Below are positions 24,426 through 33,446 of a stretch of DNA of 64,000 nucleotides, in pieces. Below the pieces are notes generated by a model. The model worked only from the letters and a program-made list of their open reading frames with translations, was not told where the DNA came from and did not search any database. This DNA comes from Empedobacter falsenii (GTDB taxonomy: Bacteria; Bacteroidota; Bacteroidia; Flavobacteriales; Weeksellaceae): positions 1 to 64,000 of the forward strand of contig NZ_JAAGKM010000004.1 of assembly GCF_019308355.1 (NCBI RefSeq), given 5' to 3'. A program made the position numbers and the translations under genes. Numbering within the stretch: the first letter of the stretch is position 1; each line of letters starts with the position of its first letter.

Positions 24426-25745
24426 TTAGTTTTTATAAGAAACCCATTTAATCATTTCTTTCACAGTTGGTTTTTTACCATAAATTAAAATCCCAATTCT
24501 ATAGATTTTTCCAGCAATATAAACCATAAATATTGTACTGATTAACAGCAAAAATAAGGATAAAGCTAATTGCCAAATCGGAACATCGAACGGAATTCGA
24601 GTAATCATTGAGATGGGAGAAGTCAATGGAATCATTGATAACCAAAAAGCAACTGGACCATCAGGATTTTCGAAAGTTGTCATACTTCCGTAAAGTCCAA
24701 TCATCATCGGAACTAAAGGAAAATATGTAAATTGTTGCGTATCTGTATCATTGTCAACCGCAGAACCAATTGCCGCGAAAACAGAGCTGTAGAACAAATA
24801 TCCTAAGATAAAATAAGAAATAAAAGCAAAAATGATTAACGGATAATTAAACGTTAACAATACTTCGCTAATTTCTGTTACTTTTTGCATCATATCTGGA
24901 TTAGTCTCGGCTAATTGTGCTTGATTCATCATTTGTTGCGACATATCCATTCTTGAAGCAGCAATTGTTGGAAATAAAATCAATAACCCCATTGTCATTC
25001 CAATCCATATTGCAAATTGCGTGACTGCAACCATTGTCGTTCCTAAGATTTTACCCATCATTAATTCGAAAGGTTTTACAGAAGAAATGATAATTTCGAC
25101 AACACGATTATTTTTTTCTTCAACCACAGAACGCATTACTTTTACACCATAAATCATCACAAACATGAAAATAATGTAAGTTAAAAACATCGATAATCCG
25201 ATTTTCAACTCCATTCCTTTATCTTCTTTTCCGTCTGTAACGTTAAAAACATTCAGGTTAACACGTGCCTTAGAAGCTTCTAAAGCCGCTTTGTCAATAC
25301 CAGATTTTGCCTGTTTTTCTTTTACTATTTTATCACTAATCGTTCTCGAAAGTTTTTCACGATCAGTAATTCCAAGATTTCCATTTGTGATTAATTCAGT
25401 ATTTTTCTCAATATTATCATAATTTCCATCTGTATTTTTCGGAATATGAAGAATCGCATTCAAATATTCGCTTCCTTTCAAAGTATCTTTGATAGATTTC
25501 AACTCTTGAGGCGTGTAAATACTGAACATCATTTGTTTAGTCGATTTAAACGAGGTTACAAACTCTGTACTTTCATCTACAATTGCAATATTTTTCACTT
25601 CCGAATTATTCGCAGAACTCAAAAAGAAAATCACCGCTCCTGCCCCAACAATCAACAAAGGCGAAAGAAAAGTCATAACAATAAACGCTTTGTTTTTTAC
25701 TTGAGAAAAGAACTCGCGTTGTGCAACTAAAAATATATTTTTCAT
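24426..25745 (-). CDS. ABC-2 type transporter permease (NatB-like)
   Basis: A 439-residue membrane subunit of an ABC exporter. A first membrane helix (residues 20-42) is followed by a large extracytoplasmic loop to about 180, then five or more helices (about 183-200, 230-255, 297-320, 345-365, 395-420). The motif RSVVEEKNNRVVEIIISSV near residue 205 is typical of NatB/ABC2_membrane_3 proteins. It lies 12 bases after the ATPase gene. In Bacillus the NatAB pair exports Na+; in other bacteria the substrate is not known, so the substrate is open. Confidence 0.9.
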   Translation of the reverse strand: MKNIFLVAQREFFSQVKNKAFIVMTFLSPLLIVGAGAVIFFLSSANNSEVKNIAIVDESTEFVTSFKSTKQMMFSIYTPQELKSIKDTLKGSEYLNAILHIPKNTDGNYDNIEKNTELITNGNLGITDREKLSRTISDKIVKEKQAKSGIDKAALEASKARVNLNVFNVTDGKEDKGMELKIGLSMFLTYIIFMFVMIYGVKVMRSVVEEKNNRVVEIIISSVKPFELMMGKILGTTMVAVTQFAIWIGMTMGLLILFPTIAASRMDMSQQMMNQAQLAETNPDMMQKVTEISEVLLTFNYPLIIFAFISYFILGYLFYSSVFAAIGSAVDNDTDTQQFTYFPLVPMMIGLYGSMTTFENPDGPVAFWLSMIPLTSPISMITRIPFDVPIWQLALSLFLLLISTIFMVYIAGKIYRIGILIYGKKPTVKEMIKWVSYKN

Positions 25746-25757
25746 TTGAAAATTAGC

Positions 25758-26690
25758 TTAAAGATTAGGAATTGAACTTTGTTTGACGGCTTCCAAAAAC
25801 ACATCATTCATCGAAGGAATAATTTCTTTGAATTGATGAACTTGCCCCACTTGCATCAATTTATCTAAAATCACATTGGTTGGTGTTTCTTTATTGTACA
25901 ACAAATTAAATTCAGTTCGTTGATTAATGTTTCGTACATCCGAAATCTCAAATTCATTCGCTAAATTTTGAAGAGAATCAGCGGGAATTTCATTCAATTG
26001 AATCGAAAATTTCCCTGTCTTAAATTGATTTCTAACTTCTTCAATTGTTCCATCTAATACTTTATTCGATTGATTAATCAAAGCAACATGATCACACATT
26101 TCCTCTACAGATTCCATACGATGCGTCGAAAAAATAATTGTCGTTCCTTTATCTCTTAATTCAAGAATTTCATTCGCAATAATTTGTGCATTTACAGGAT
26201 CAAAACCACTAAAAGGTTCATCAAAAATCAGCAAAGAAGGATTGTGAATAACTGTAATCACAAACTGAACTTTTTGTCCCATTCCTTTCGACAACTCGCT
26301 CAATTTCTTGTTCCACCAAGACATCATATCAAGTTTCTCGAACCAATATTCGGTACGTTTTTTAGCTTCCGCAGAAGAAAGACCTTTCAGTTTTGCAAAA
26401 TACAGTGCCTGTTCTCCAACCTTCATATTCTTGTACAAACCACGTTCTTCTGGCATATAACCAACTTGACCGATTGATTTTTTCGTCAAAGGTTCTCCAT
26501 TCAACAAAATTGTCCCGCTATCTGGCGCTGTAATTTGATTGACAATACGAATAAAAGTCGTTTTTCCAGCACCATTTGGTCCCAAAAGTCCATAAATAGA
26601 ACCTTGTGGAATATTGATACTAAAATTATTAAGCGCAACTTTATCTTTATATTTTCTTGTTAAGCCTTGAGCTTGCAATAAAAATTCCAT
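25758..26690 (-). CDS. ABC transporter ATP-binding protein (NatA-like)
   Basis: 310 residues. Walker A GLLGPNGAGKTTF (residues 33-45), Q-loop VGYMPEERGLYKNM, ABC signature LSKGMGQKVQF near 137, Walker B LLIFDEPFSGFDP near 156-168 and the H-loop STHRMES. The C-terminal 80 residues are the DUF4162-like tail found in this class. It supplies energy to the permease downstream. The signature has Lys-Gly-Met instead of SGGQ, which is common in the NatA/YhaQ group. Confidence 0.93.
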   Translation of the reverse strand: MEFLLQAQGLTRKYKDKVALNNFSINIPQGSIYGLLGPNGAGKTTFIRIVNQITAPDSGTILLNGEPLTKKSIGQVGYMPEERGLYKNMKVGEQALYFAKLKGLSSAEAKKRTEYWFEKLDMMSWWNKKLSELSKGMGQKVQFVITVIHNPSLLIFDEPFSGFDPVNAQIIANEILELRDKGTTIIFSTHRMESVEEMCDHVALINQSNKVLDGTIEEVRNQFKTGKFSIQLNEIPADSLQNLANEFEISDVRNINQRTEFNLLYNKETPTNVILDKLMQVGQVHQFKEIIPSMNDVFLEAVKQSSIPNL

Positions 26691-26748
26691 TTTCTATATC
26701 ATTTGATTTGTAAAATTAGTAAGAAGAAAGTAAATTTTGTTACAGATT

Positions 26749-27081
26749 TTAATGAGATTCATTCGGATCCCATACAATTTCTTTAAAATTAATCACTTTA
26801 TCATTTATAATCTCCACACCTTCATTCTCTAACAATTGCTGCATCAAACTCGAAGGATTAAAATGATGTTTTCCAGTTAACAAACCATTTCTGTTTACAA
26901 CACGATGCGCAGGAACATCTTCTCGATTATGTGCATGATTCATCGCATAGCCAACCACACGCGCAGAAAATTTTTCTCCTATATATTTTGCTATCAAACC
27001 ATAAGTAGAAACACGTCCTTCGGGAATTTGACGAACTATTTCATAAATTTTCTCATAAGTATCAGAAATGATTTTTGTCAT
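26749..27081 (-). CDS. Alkyltransferase-like protein (ATL), no active Cys
   Basis: A 110-residue protein equal to the DNA-binding domain of O6-alkylguanine-DNA alkyltransferase. It has the helix-turn-helix GRVSTYGLIAKYIG and the segment VPAHRVVNRNG in which the active-site PCHRV cysteine is replaced by Ala58. Proteins of this kind (ATLs) bind O6-alkylguanine without repairing it and hand the lesion to nucleotide excision repair. The finger Arg41 (SARVVGYAMN) is kept. Divergent from the next gene; not in an operon with the ABC genes by spacing. Confidence 0.88.
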   Translation of the reverse strand: MTKIISDTYEKIYEIVRQIPEGRVSTYGLIAKYIGEKFSARVVGYAMNHAHNREDVPAHRVVNRNGLLTGKHHFNPSSLMQQLLENEGVEIINDKVINFKEIVWDPNESH

Positions 27082-27122
27082 AATCTAAACATTTATTGTA
27101 AATTTAAAGAAAGTAATAGAAT

Positions 27123-27668
27123 ATGAGCCAAAAAGTTCCAATTAAATCTCTTTTAAGCCGACCACGTTTTAAGGTTTTTACGCATTTATCAAAACAAGAA
27201 TTTATTGATTTAATCAAAAAACACCTTGAAACAAATTCTATTGAATACGGAGGTTATGCCAATCAGGAAGTTGCGATGATTCGTGTCCGCAAAGACAAGG
27301 ATAAATATTGGCACCCGCAATTACAAATCAGAATTGAAGATGACGATGATCATCCTAACTATTTGGTTGTAAGAGGAATTATTGGTCCGCCTTCTAATGT
27401 TTGGACATTTTTCGCATTTTTGTATGGTTTGAGCGGAGCTATTTTTATCACCTTAGGCTCTTATGCGGTTTCCGAATATATTGTACAAGGAAATAGTGTA
27501 TGGATTTGGAGTATTCCTATTGCATTATTGATTACTTTAGGAACCTATTTAGCGAGTTTATATGGTCATTATTTGGCAAAATATCAGCTAGGAAGATTGT
27601 ATCATTTCGTGAATGAATTGCTTCGTGATGCAGAGTTTTATCAAAATAGCGACGAAATCAAAGAATAA
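27123..27668 (+). CDS. Two-helix membrane protein, unknown function
   Basis: 181 residues. A soluble N-terminal part (about 1-95) of mixed alpha/beta character ends with a REGION of charged residues (QIRIEDDDDHPNYLVVRG). Two membrane helices follow at about 100-122 and 133-157, and a short cytoplasmic tail ends the protein. Conserved-looking in composition but not recognised. It shares a short divergent promoter region with the ATL gene. Confidence 0.7.
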   Translation: MSQKVPIKSLLSRPRFKVFTHLSKQEFIDLIKKHLETNSIEYGGYANQEVAMIRVRKDKDKYWHPQLQIRIEDDDDHPNYLVVRGIIGPPSNVWTFFAFLYGLSGAIFITLGSYAVSEYIVQGNSVWIWSIPIALLITLGTYLASLYGHYLAKYQLGRLYHFVNELLRDAEFYQNSDEIKE

Positions 27669-27671
27669 AAA

Positions 27672-27693
27672 AAGCGACCTAAATAGGTCGCTT
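27672..27693 (-). terminator. Terminator of the cold shock gene
   Basis: A 10-bp stem (AAGCGACCTA / TAGGTCGCTT) with loop AA. The minus strand continues with a run of seven T, so it serves the gene ending at 27723. Confidence 0.8.
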
Positions 27694-27722
27694 ACAAGAA
27701 ATATGTTGAGATAATATATTAA

Positions 27723-27914
27723 TTAGATTACTTTCACATTAACGGCGTTGATGCCTTTTTTTCCTTGTTCTAAGTCAAAAGATACTTTATCGTTTTGAGC
27801 TACTTTGTCTGTTAAACCAGAAACGTGTACGAAGTACTCTTTTCCTGATTCGTCATCTTTAATAAATCCGTATCCTTTTTCTTCATTAAAGAATTTTACA
27901 GTTCCTTTATTCAT
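27723..27914 (-). CDS. Cold shock domain protein
   Basis: A 63-residue single-stranded nucleic-acid chaperone of the CspA family. RNP1 is KGYGFI (residues 13-18) and RNP2 is YFVHVSGL (residues 27-34); the five-strand OB fold is complete. Such proteins melt RNA structure during cold or growth transitions. The ATG is preceded by an A/T-rich leader of at least 40 bases. Standing alone, with its own terminator. Confidence 0.95.
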   Translation of the reverse strand: MNKGTVKFFNEEKGYGFIKDDESGKEYFVHVSGLTDKVAQNDKVSFDLEQGKKGINAVNVKVI

Positions 27915-28015
27915 AGTATTTTATTTTCGTTGATAAAGATATAAGATTTATTTACAAAACCAATATTAATTTTTAGTTTTTTTTATAACAATTTTTTTAG
28001 CCTATAATTTCATTA

Positions 28016-28023
28016 TAATTTTG
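28016..28023 (+). promoter_or_regulatory. -7 element of hemW
   Basis: TAATTTTG fits TAnnTTTG and lies 17 bases before the TTG start of hemW at 28041. Confidence 0.4.
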
Positions 28024-28040
28024 CTTCAAATCATAATATT

Positions 28041-29168
28041 TTGGCAGGAATTTATATTCATATCCCGTTTTGTAAACAAAAATGCAGCTATTGCGACTTT
28101 CATTTTTCGACAAATCTTCAACATAAATCAAATTTAATTCAAGCAATTAATAAAGAACTTGAGATCAGAAAAGATGAAATTTCAACACCTTTAGAAACGA
28201 TTTATTTTGGAGGAGGAACACCTTCTATCCTGTCCGAAATTGAATTAGAAAGTATTTTCGAAACGATTTATAAAAATTATTCAACCAAAAATTTAAAGGA
28301 AATTACACTCGAAGCGAATCCTGATGATTTGAATAAAGAAAAACTTAATTTCTTAAAATCAACTCCGATTAATCGTTTTTCGATTGGTGTTCAATCATTT
28401 TTTGAAGAAGATTTGAAATTAATGAATCGCGCACATAATGCACAAGAAGCTGAAACTTCGATAAAATTGGCGCAAGATTTTGGTTTCGAAAATATCACTA
28501 TTGATTTGATTTATGGTTCTACGACCACAACCAACGAAATGTGGAAGCAAAATTTGCAAAAAGCAATTGAGCTGAATGTTCCACATATTTCTTCTTATGC
28601 GTTAACAGTCGAAGAAAAAACAATTTTAGATCATCAAATCAAAAAAGGAATCACAAAACCGGTTGATGAAGATCGTCAAAACGAACAATTTCAACTTTTA
28701 GTTGACACTTTAACTTCGAATGATTTTATTCAATATGAAATCTCCAATTTCGGAAAAGAAGAGTATTTTTCTTTACACAATTCTAATTATTGGAAAGGAA
28801 TTCATTATTTAGGAATTGGACCTTCTGCGCATTCTTATAACGGAAAAACTCGTGCTTGGAACATTGCAAATAATTCTAAATACATACAAGCTATCAACGA
28901 AAATAATCTACCTCAAGAAATTGAAGTTTTAAATGAAGTAGAAAAATTTAATGAAATGATAATGATAGGATTGAGAACAATTTATGGAATAGATTTAAAT
29001 CGAATTAATTCAGAATTTTCTCAACCTTTAGTTAATTCTTTTCATCAAGAACTCAATCAATTAATCAACGAAAATTTAGTCGAAAAGAAAGAAAATAAAA
29101 TTATTTTGAAACCCGAAGCAAAATTTTTCGCAGACGGAATTGCTTCTAGATTATTTTACATCAATTAA
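28041..29168 (+). CDS. hemW: HemW, radical-SAM haem chaperone
   Basis: 375 residues with the N-terminal radical-SAM motif: IYIHIPFCKQKCSYCDFHF, cysteines spaced CxxxCxxC. Further typical blocks: TIYFGGGTPS, NRFSIGVQSF and NITIDLIYGSTTTT. These proteins are often named oxygen-independent coproporphyrinogen oxidase, but the short N-terminus without the extra residues of HemN indicates HemW, which carries haem. The start is TTG; the next ATG is far inside the domain. murI follows after 17 bases with its own -7 box. Confidence 0.93.
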   Translation: MAGIYIHIPFCKQKCSYCDFHFSTNLQHKSNLIQAINKELEIRKDEISTPLETIYFGGGTPSILSEIELESIFETIYKNYSTKNLKEITLEANPDDLNKEKLNFLKSTPINRFSIGVQSFFEEDLKLMNRAHNAQEAETSIKLAQDFGFENITIDLIYGSTTTTNEMWKQNLQKAIELNVPHISSYALTVEEKTILDHQIKKGITKPVDEDRQNEQFQLLVDTLTSNDFIQYEISNFGKEEYFSLHNSNYWKGIHYLGIGPSAHSYNGKTRAWNIANNSKYIQAINENNLPQEIEVLNEVEKFNEMIMIGLRTIYGIDLNRINSEFSQPLVNSFHQELNQLINENLVEKKENKIILKPEAKFFADGIASRLFYIN

Positions 29169-29173
29169 TTTGT

Positions 29174-29181
29174 TAAATTTG
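29174..29181 (+). promoter_or_regulatory. -7 element of murI
   Basis: TAAATTTG fits TAnnTTTG and ends only 4 bases before the ATG of murI, predicting an almost leaderless mRNA. Confidence 0.45.
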
Positions 29182-29185
29182 CGAT

Positions 29186-29995
29186 ATGAATGATAACAGA
29201 CCAATTGGTGTTTTCGACTCTGGAGTTGGTGGTTTGACGTTTGCAAAAGAAATAAAACGTCTGCTACCAAACGAAAGTTTGATCTATTTTGGCGATACTC
29301 AAAATTTGCCTTATGGAGAAAAATCGAAAGAAGCGATTACACAATTTTCGGTAGACATTACTAATTTTTTAATAGACAATAATTGTAAAGCGATTTTAGT
29401 TGCATGTAATTCTGCAACCGCTAATTCGTTGAAAGAAATTAGAGAAGCTGCAGGAAAAGATGTTCCTGTTATCGATGTTATTTCGCCTGTTGCGGAGAAA
29501 GTTTCGTTCGAATTAAGAGAAAAGATAGGTGTTATTGCAACAAAAGCAACTGTAAATTTGGGCGCGTACAAGAAAGCAATTCGTCGTCGAAATAAACATA
29601 TTACGGTTATTGAAATGGCTACTCCTCTCTTAGTACCTGTTATCGAAGAGGGTTTTACAAATTCTACGATTTCTAAAGCAGTTTTAGAAACGTATTTATT
29701 GAACAAAAAATTAGAAGGAATTGATTCGATTATTTTAGGATGTACGCATTATACACATCTGGAAAAAGAAATCAATCAAGTATTTGAAGGAAAAGTTGAT
29801 ATCGTAAATTCACCTTTAATTGTCGTGAATCAAGTAATTTATCAATTGGCAAAAGAAGGAAAATTGGCTGCGAAAGATACTGTTGCAAACTATACATTTT
29901 ATATTTCTGACAATACAGATAATATTATAAAAGTGGCAAAAAAATTCTTTGGAAAAGATATTCAATTAATTGAGAAAAATTTAGAAACGAAATAG
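29186..29995 (+). CDS. murI: Glutamate racemase
   Basis: MurI makes D-glutamate for peptidoglycan. 269 residues with both catalytic cysteines: VACNSATANS near residue 74 and LGCTHYTHL near 186. The N-terminal signature is IGVFDSGVGGLTFAKE, and FGDTQNLPYGEKS follows. Length is typical. A leaderless-type promoter lies just before the start and a terminator just after the stop, so it can be expressed alone. Confidence 0.96.
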   Translation: MNDNRPIGVFDSGVGGLTFAKEIKRLLPNESLIYFGDTQNLPYGEKSKEAITQFSVDITNFLIDNNCKAILVACNSATANSLKEIREAAGKDVPVIDVISPVAEKVSFELREKIGVIATKATVNLGAYKKAIRRRNKHITVIEMATPLLVPVIEEGFTNSTISKAVLETYLLNKKLEGIDSIILGCTHYTHLEKEINQVFEGKVDIVNSPLIVVNQVIYQLAKEGKLAAKDTVANYTFYISDNTDNIIKVAKKFFGKDIQLIEKNLETK

Positions 29996-30017
29996 AACCG
30001 ACCATTATTTGTCGGTT
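29996..30017 (+). terminator. murI terminator
   Basis: A 7-bp stem (AACCGAC / GTCGGTT) with an 8-base loop followed by a run of T. Confidence 0.75.
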
Positions 30018-30058
30018 TTTTTATAAAATATTACGAACAAACAAAAACAAATCATTAC

Positions 30059-31291
30059 ATGGAAAAATCAGCAGAATTAATTGCATTAGAAGAAAAATAC
30101 GGAGCGCATAACTATCACCCACTTCCAGTTGTATTGGAAAAAGGTGAAGGTGTTTACGTTTGGGGTGTTGATGGAAAAAAATATTTCGACTTTTTATCAG
30201 CTTATTCAGCTGTTAATCAAGGTCACTGTCATCCTAGAATTATTAAAGCGTTGAAAGATCAAGCCGAAAAATTAACGTTAACTTCTCGTGCTTTTTATAA
30301 TGCGGAATTAGGAAAATACGAAAAATTTATCACAGAATTATTCGGTTTCGATCAAGTATTGCCAATGAATACGGGTGCAGAAGCTGTAGAAACAGCGCTA
30401 AAAATTGCTCGTAAATGGGGTTACGAAAAGAAAGGAATTCCAACTGGTGAAGCGATTATTGTAGTATGTAAAGACAATTTCCATGGTCGTACAACTACTA
30501 TTATTTCTTTCTCGAATGATGAAGATGCACGTAAAAATTTCAATCCTTACACAAGTGGTTTCGAAGCTGTAGAATACAATGATGTTGAAGCTTTGAAACA
30601 AATTTTAGAAGAAAAAGCAGATAAAATTTGTGGATTCTTAGTAGAACCAATTCAAGGAGAAGCTGGTGTTAATGTACCTTCTGAAGGATATTTGAAAGCT
30701 TGTGAAGAATTATGTAAACAACATAATGTTTTATTTATCGCGGACGAAATTCAAACAGGAATCGCACGTACAGGAAAAATGTTAGCAATCGATCACGAAA
30801 ATATTGATGCTGATGTTTTAATCTTAGGTAAAGCCGTTTCAGGTGGAGCTTATCCAGTATCTGCAGTTTTAGCAAATGATGAAATAATGAATGTCATCAA
30901 ACCAGGACAACACGGTTCTACTTATGGAGGTAATCCATTAGCTGCGGCTGTTGCTACAGAAGCTTTGCAAGTTGTTTTGGACGAAAAATTAGCTGAAAAT
31001 TCTGAAAAATTAGGACAAATTTTTAGAACAGAAATCACGAAAATGGCTGAAGAATTTCCATTATTCAAATCAGTTCGTGGAAAAGGTTTATTAAATGCAA
31101 TTTTAATCAACGATACACCAGAATCTGAAACAGCATGGAATTTCTGTGTTGCAATGAAAGACAACGGATTATTAGCCAAACCTACACACGGAAACATCAT
31201 TCGTTTCGCTCCTCCTTTAGTGATGAACGAAGAACAATTACACGAATGTTTAGCGATTATTCGTAAAACTGCACAAGAGTTTAAGAAATAA
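30059..31291 (+). CDS. rocD: Ornithine aminotransferase
   Basis: A 410-residue class III PLP aminotransferase converting ornithine to glutamate semialdehyde. Motifs: the N-terminal [19 protein letters not shown] of ornithine aminotransferases, [20 protein letters not shown], the [11 protein letters not shown] metal-dyad segment and the PLP lysine in [17 protein letters not shown]. The N-terminal YHPLPVV block separates it from acetylornithine aminotransferase. Standing alone between two terminators. Confidence 0.94.
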   Translation: MEKSAELIALEEKYGAHNYHPLPVVLEKGEGVYVWGVDGKKYFDFLSAYSAVNQGHCHPRIIKALKDQAEKLTLTSRAFYNAELGKYEKFITELFGFDQVLPMNTGAEAVETALKIARKWGYEKKGIPTGEAIIVVCKDNFHGRTTTIISFSNDEDARKNFNPYTSGFEAVEYNDVEALKQILEEKADKICGFLVEPIQGEAGVNVPSEGYLKACEELCKQHNVLFIADEIQTGIARTGKMLAIDHENIDADVLILGKAVSGGAYPVSAVLANDEIMNVIKPGQHGSTYGGNPLAAAVATEALQVVLDEKLAENSEKLGQIFRTEITKMAEEFPLFKSVRGKGLLNAILINDTPESETAWNFCVAMKDNGLLAKPTHGNIIRFAPPLVMNEEQLHECLAIIRKTAQEFKK

Positions 31292-31311
31292 TCAAAACAT
31301 AATAAACACAC

Positions 31312-31336
31312 AAAAGCCTCTTAATTAGAGGCTTTT
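31312..31336 (+). terminator. Bidirectional terminator
   Basis: A 10-bp stem (AAAAGCCTCT / AGAGGCTTTT) between rocD and the convergent pdxH. Confidence 0.8.
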
Positions 31337-31346
31337 ATTTTATATC

Positions 31347-31994
31347 TTAAGGTGCTAAACGCTCTTTTTTCCAATCAAAATCGTCTTGTAAAACATAACG
31401 AACTCTATCGTGTAAACGACTTGGACGTCCTTGCCAAAACTCTATCTCAGTTGGGCGAATCAAGAAACCTCCCCAATGTGCTGGACGAGGAATTTCTTTT
31501 CCTTCGTATTTTTTTTCTAATTCCAATTCCTCTGCCGCCAAATCTTCGTGCTCATCAATCACAGAACTTTGCGCCGAAATCCAAGCGCCTAACTGGCTAC
31601 TTCTTGGACGTGTTTCGAAATATCCATCCGAATTATTATCCGAAGTTTTTTCAGCCACACCTTTTATAATAATCTGTCTTTCTAGAAATGGCCAAAAAAA
31701 TGACAAACAAACTTTCGGATTTTCTAATAAAGCTTTTCCTTTCTGACTGTTGTAATTCGTATAAAAAATAAAACCTTCGTCCGTATATCTTTTCAATAAA
31801 ACAACACGCGTTCTCGGAAATCCATCTTCACCAATCGTTGCAACAGACATCGCATTTGCTTCATCCACTCCATCCGATTCTTCAGCTTGCAGAAACCAAT
31901 CACGAAATTGTTCGATCGGATTTTCTCTTAACGAATCAAAATTCATCGACTGTTTTTCGTAAACTTTTCTTTTATAACTTAAATCTTGTTTCAT
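31347..31994 (-). CDS. pdxH: Pyridoxamine 5'-phosphate oxidase
   Basis: An FMN-dependent oxidase making pyridoxal 5'-phosphate. 215 residues with the family blocks RENPIEQFRDWF, ANAMSVATIGEDGFPRTRVVLLK, FYTNYNSQKG, RQIIIKGVAEK, PRSSQLGAWISAQSS and, near the C-terminus, EFWQGRPSRLHDRVRY, ending in KKERLAP. Complete and ordinary. PLP made by it is used by the four PLP enzymes in this window. Confidence 0.96.
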   Translation of the reverse strand: MKQDLSYKRKVYEKQSMNFDSLRENPIEQFRDWFLQAEESDGVDEANAMSVATIGEDGFPRTRVVLLKRYTDEGFIFYTNYNSQKGKALLENPKVCLSFFWPFLERQIIIKGVAEKTSDNNSDGYFETRPRSSQLGAWISAQSSVIDEHEDLAAEELELEKKYEGKEIPRPAHWGGFLIRPTEIEFWQGRPSRLHDRVRYVLQDDFDWKKERLAP

Positions 31995-32069
31995 TAATGA
32001 TTATTTTATATTTTTAAACAGCTAATTGTATATTTCGTTAAGATTTCACGTAACAAAACCGAAACAAAA

Positions 32070-32621
32070 ATGTCTATCAAAAGTATAAAAAAAGGAGCTA
32101 TTTTGGTCGCAAAACCAACATTAAGTAACGATATTTTTCAGCGAAGTGTAATTTTAATTACAGAACACTTAGAATCTGGAAGTATTGGTTTTATTCTTAA
32201 TCATTCATCTCATATTCCGATTAGTATTTTTGTATCTGAAATGGAGTCTGCATCTATTGTTTTTGAAGGTGGACCTGTCGATAAAGAAAACATCTATTAT
32301 ATTCACAAACGACCTGATTTAATCAGAAATAGTGAAAAAATTACTGAAAATTTATATTGGTCTGGCGTATATGAAGATGTGCGTGATGCAGTAAATCAGA
32401 ATTTGATTAGTCAAGATGAAATCAAGTTTTTTATTGGATATTGTGGTTGGGCACCAAAGCAAATCAAAGATGAATTAAACAACAATTCGTGGGCTGTAAC
32501 GGATTTGGATTTTGATATTTTTGAGCGTTGGGATGCTGATTTGTGGAAAAAATTGATGAAACAGCTTGGAGGTGAGAACTTAATTTGGCTAAACACCCCC
32601 GCTGATCCTTCTATGAATTAA
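32070..32621 (+). CDS. YqgE/AlgH family protein
   Basis: 183 residues of the UPF0301 (YqgE/AlgH) family: KGAILVAKPTLSNDIFQRSVILITEH at the start, GFILNHSS, FEGGPVD and YCGWAPKQIKDELNNNSW. The function is not established; AlgH in Pseudomonas was named for alginate regulation. Convergent with the aminotransferase-like gene 5 bases away. I recall this trio of neighbours (YqgE, class IV, START-like) in other flavobacteria. Confidence 0.9.
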   Translation: MSIKSIKKGAILVAKPTLSNDIFQRSVILITEHLESGSIGFILNHSSHIPISIFVSEMESASIVFEGGPVDKENIYYIHKRPDLIRNSEKITENLYWSGVYEDVRDAVNQNLISQDEIKFFIGYCGWAPKQIKDELNNNSWAVTDLDFDIFERWDADLWKKLMKQLGGENLIWLNTPADPSMN

Positions 32622-32625
32622 TCGA

Positions 32626-33435
32626 TTATAAATATTTAAAAATCGATTTTGTTTTGTCTAAAGTGTATTCTTTTTTACGATTTTTGGTAATTGGTAAAAT
32701 TCCAATTCCATCAATCAAAATGAAAACTTCTTCTGCCTTCTGAATTTCAAATGGAAAAATTTCGACTTCTTCTACTTTAAATTCTTCGGCTTTATTAATT
32801 TTTGTAATGAAATTATTTCTCAAAACACTAGTAATAACACCTTCTTCTTTTTTCGGTGTACGAATCGTTTCTCCATTCACAACAAAAATATTTCCTCGTA
32901 AAGAACGCGCCATTTTTTTGTTTGCATTTAGCAAAATAATATCAGCATAATCATTCTCTAAACGATAGATTTCTGCAATATTTTCTTCTGGACGATACGT
33001 ATTTACAAGTGAATAAAATGCAGTATTGATTGCATAATCTTTGTAAACATCAATTTCGTTTTCAGCTTGTAAAAACTCCCAATCATTTTCACTATTTTCA
33101 ATGGAAATCAAATAATTGATGGATGCTTTTAGATAATCGCCCTCATCATTTCTGAACGCAAAAAATTCTACTTTCCCTGATTTGGTCTGATTTGCTTCTG
33201 CTAATAAATTGATTTGTTCTTGAAAAAATTCTGGTGTAAAATCTAACGGAATATTCATACGGTAAATACGCATAGAAGCCATTAGATTGAAATAATGATC
33301 TTCCCAATCAATAATTTCACCATTTACAAATCGCAAAATTTCTTTTACAGCATCACCATTACGAAAAGCTCTGTTCTGAATTCCTATTTCTGCATTTGCT
33401 TTTTCGACAATAACGCCACCTAAGTTAATTTTCAA
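32626..33435 (-). CDS. Class IV aminotransferase-like protein, catalytic residues changed
   Basis: 269 residues with the overall fold of the branched-chain aminotransferase/ADC lyase family: VEKANAEIGIQNRAFRNGDAV (usually FxYGDGxFET), DHYFNLMASMRIYRM, and SLRGNIFVVNGETIRTPKKEEGVITSVLR. By my recalled alignment, the position of the PLP lysine (LKTxNR in relatives) is V144 in SLVNTYR, and the conserved PLP-contacting Glu before GNIF is R177. If right, this is a PLP-less pseudoenzyme. It is followed upstream by a START-like gene 11 bases away, in one transcription unit. Possible alternatives: lysine shifted to K132, or folate-related PabC. Confidence 0.7.
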   Translation of the reverse strand: MKINLGGVIVEKANAEIGIQNRAFRNGDAVKEILRFVNGEIIDWEDHYFNLMASMRIYRMNIPLDFTPEFFQEQINLLAEANQTKSGKVEFFAFRNDEGDYLKASINYLISIENSENDWEFLQAENEIDVYKDYAINTAFYSLVNTYRPEENIAEIYRLENDYADIILLNANKKMARSLRGNIFVVNGETIRTPKKEEGVITSVLRNNFITKINKAEEFKVEEVEIFPFEIQKAEEVFILIDGIGILPITKNRKKEYTLDKTKSIFKYL

Positions 33436-33446
33436 AATAATAGATT

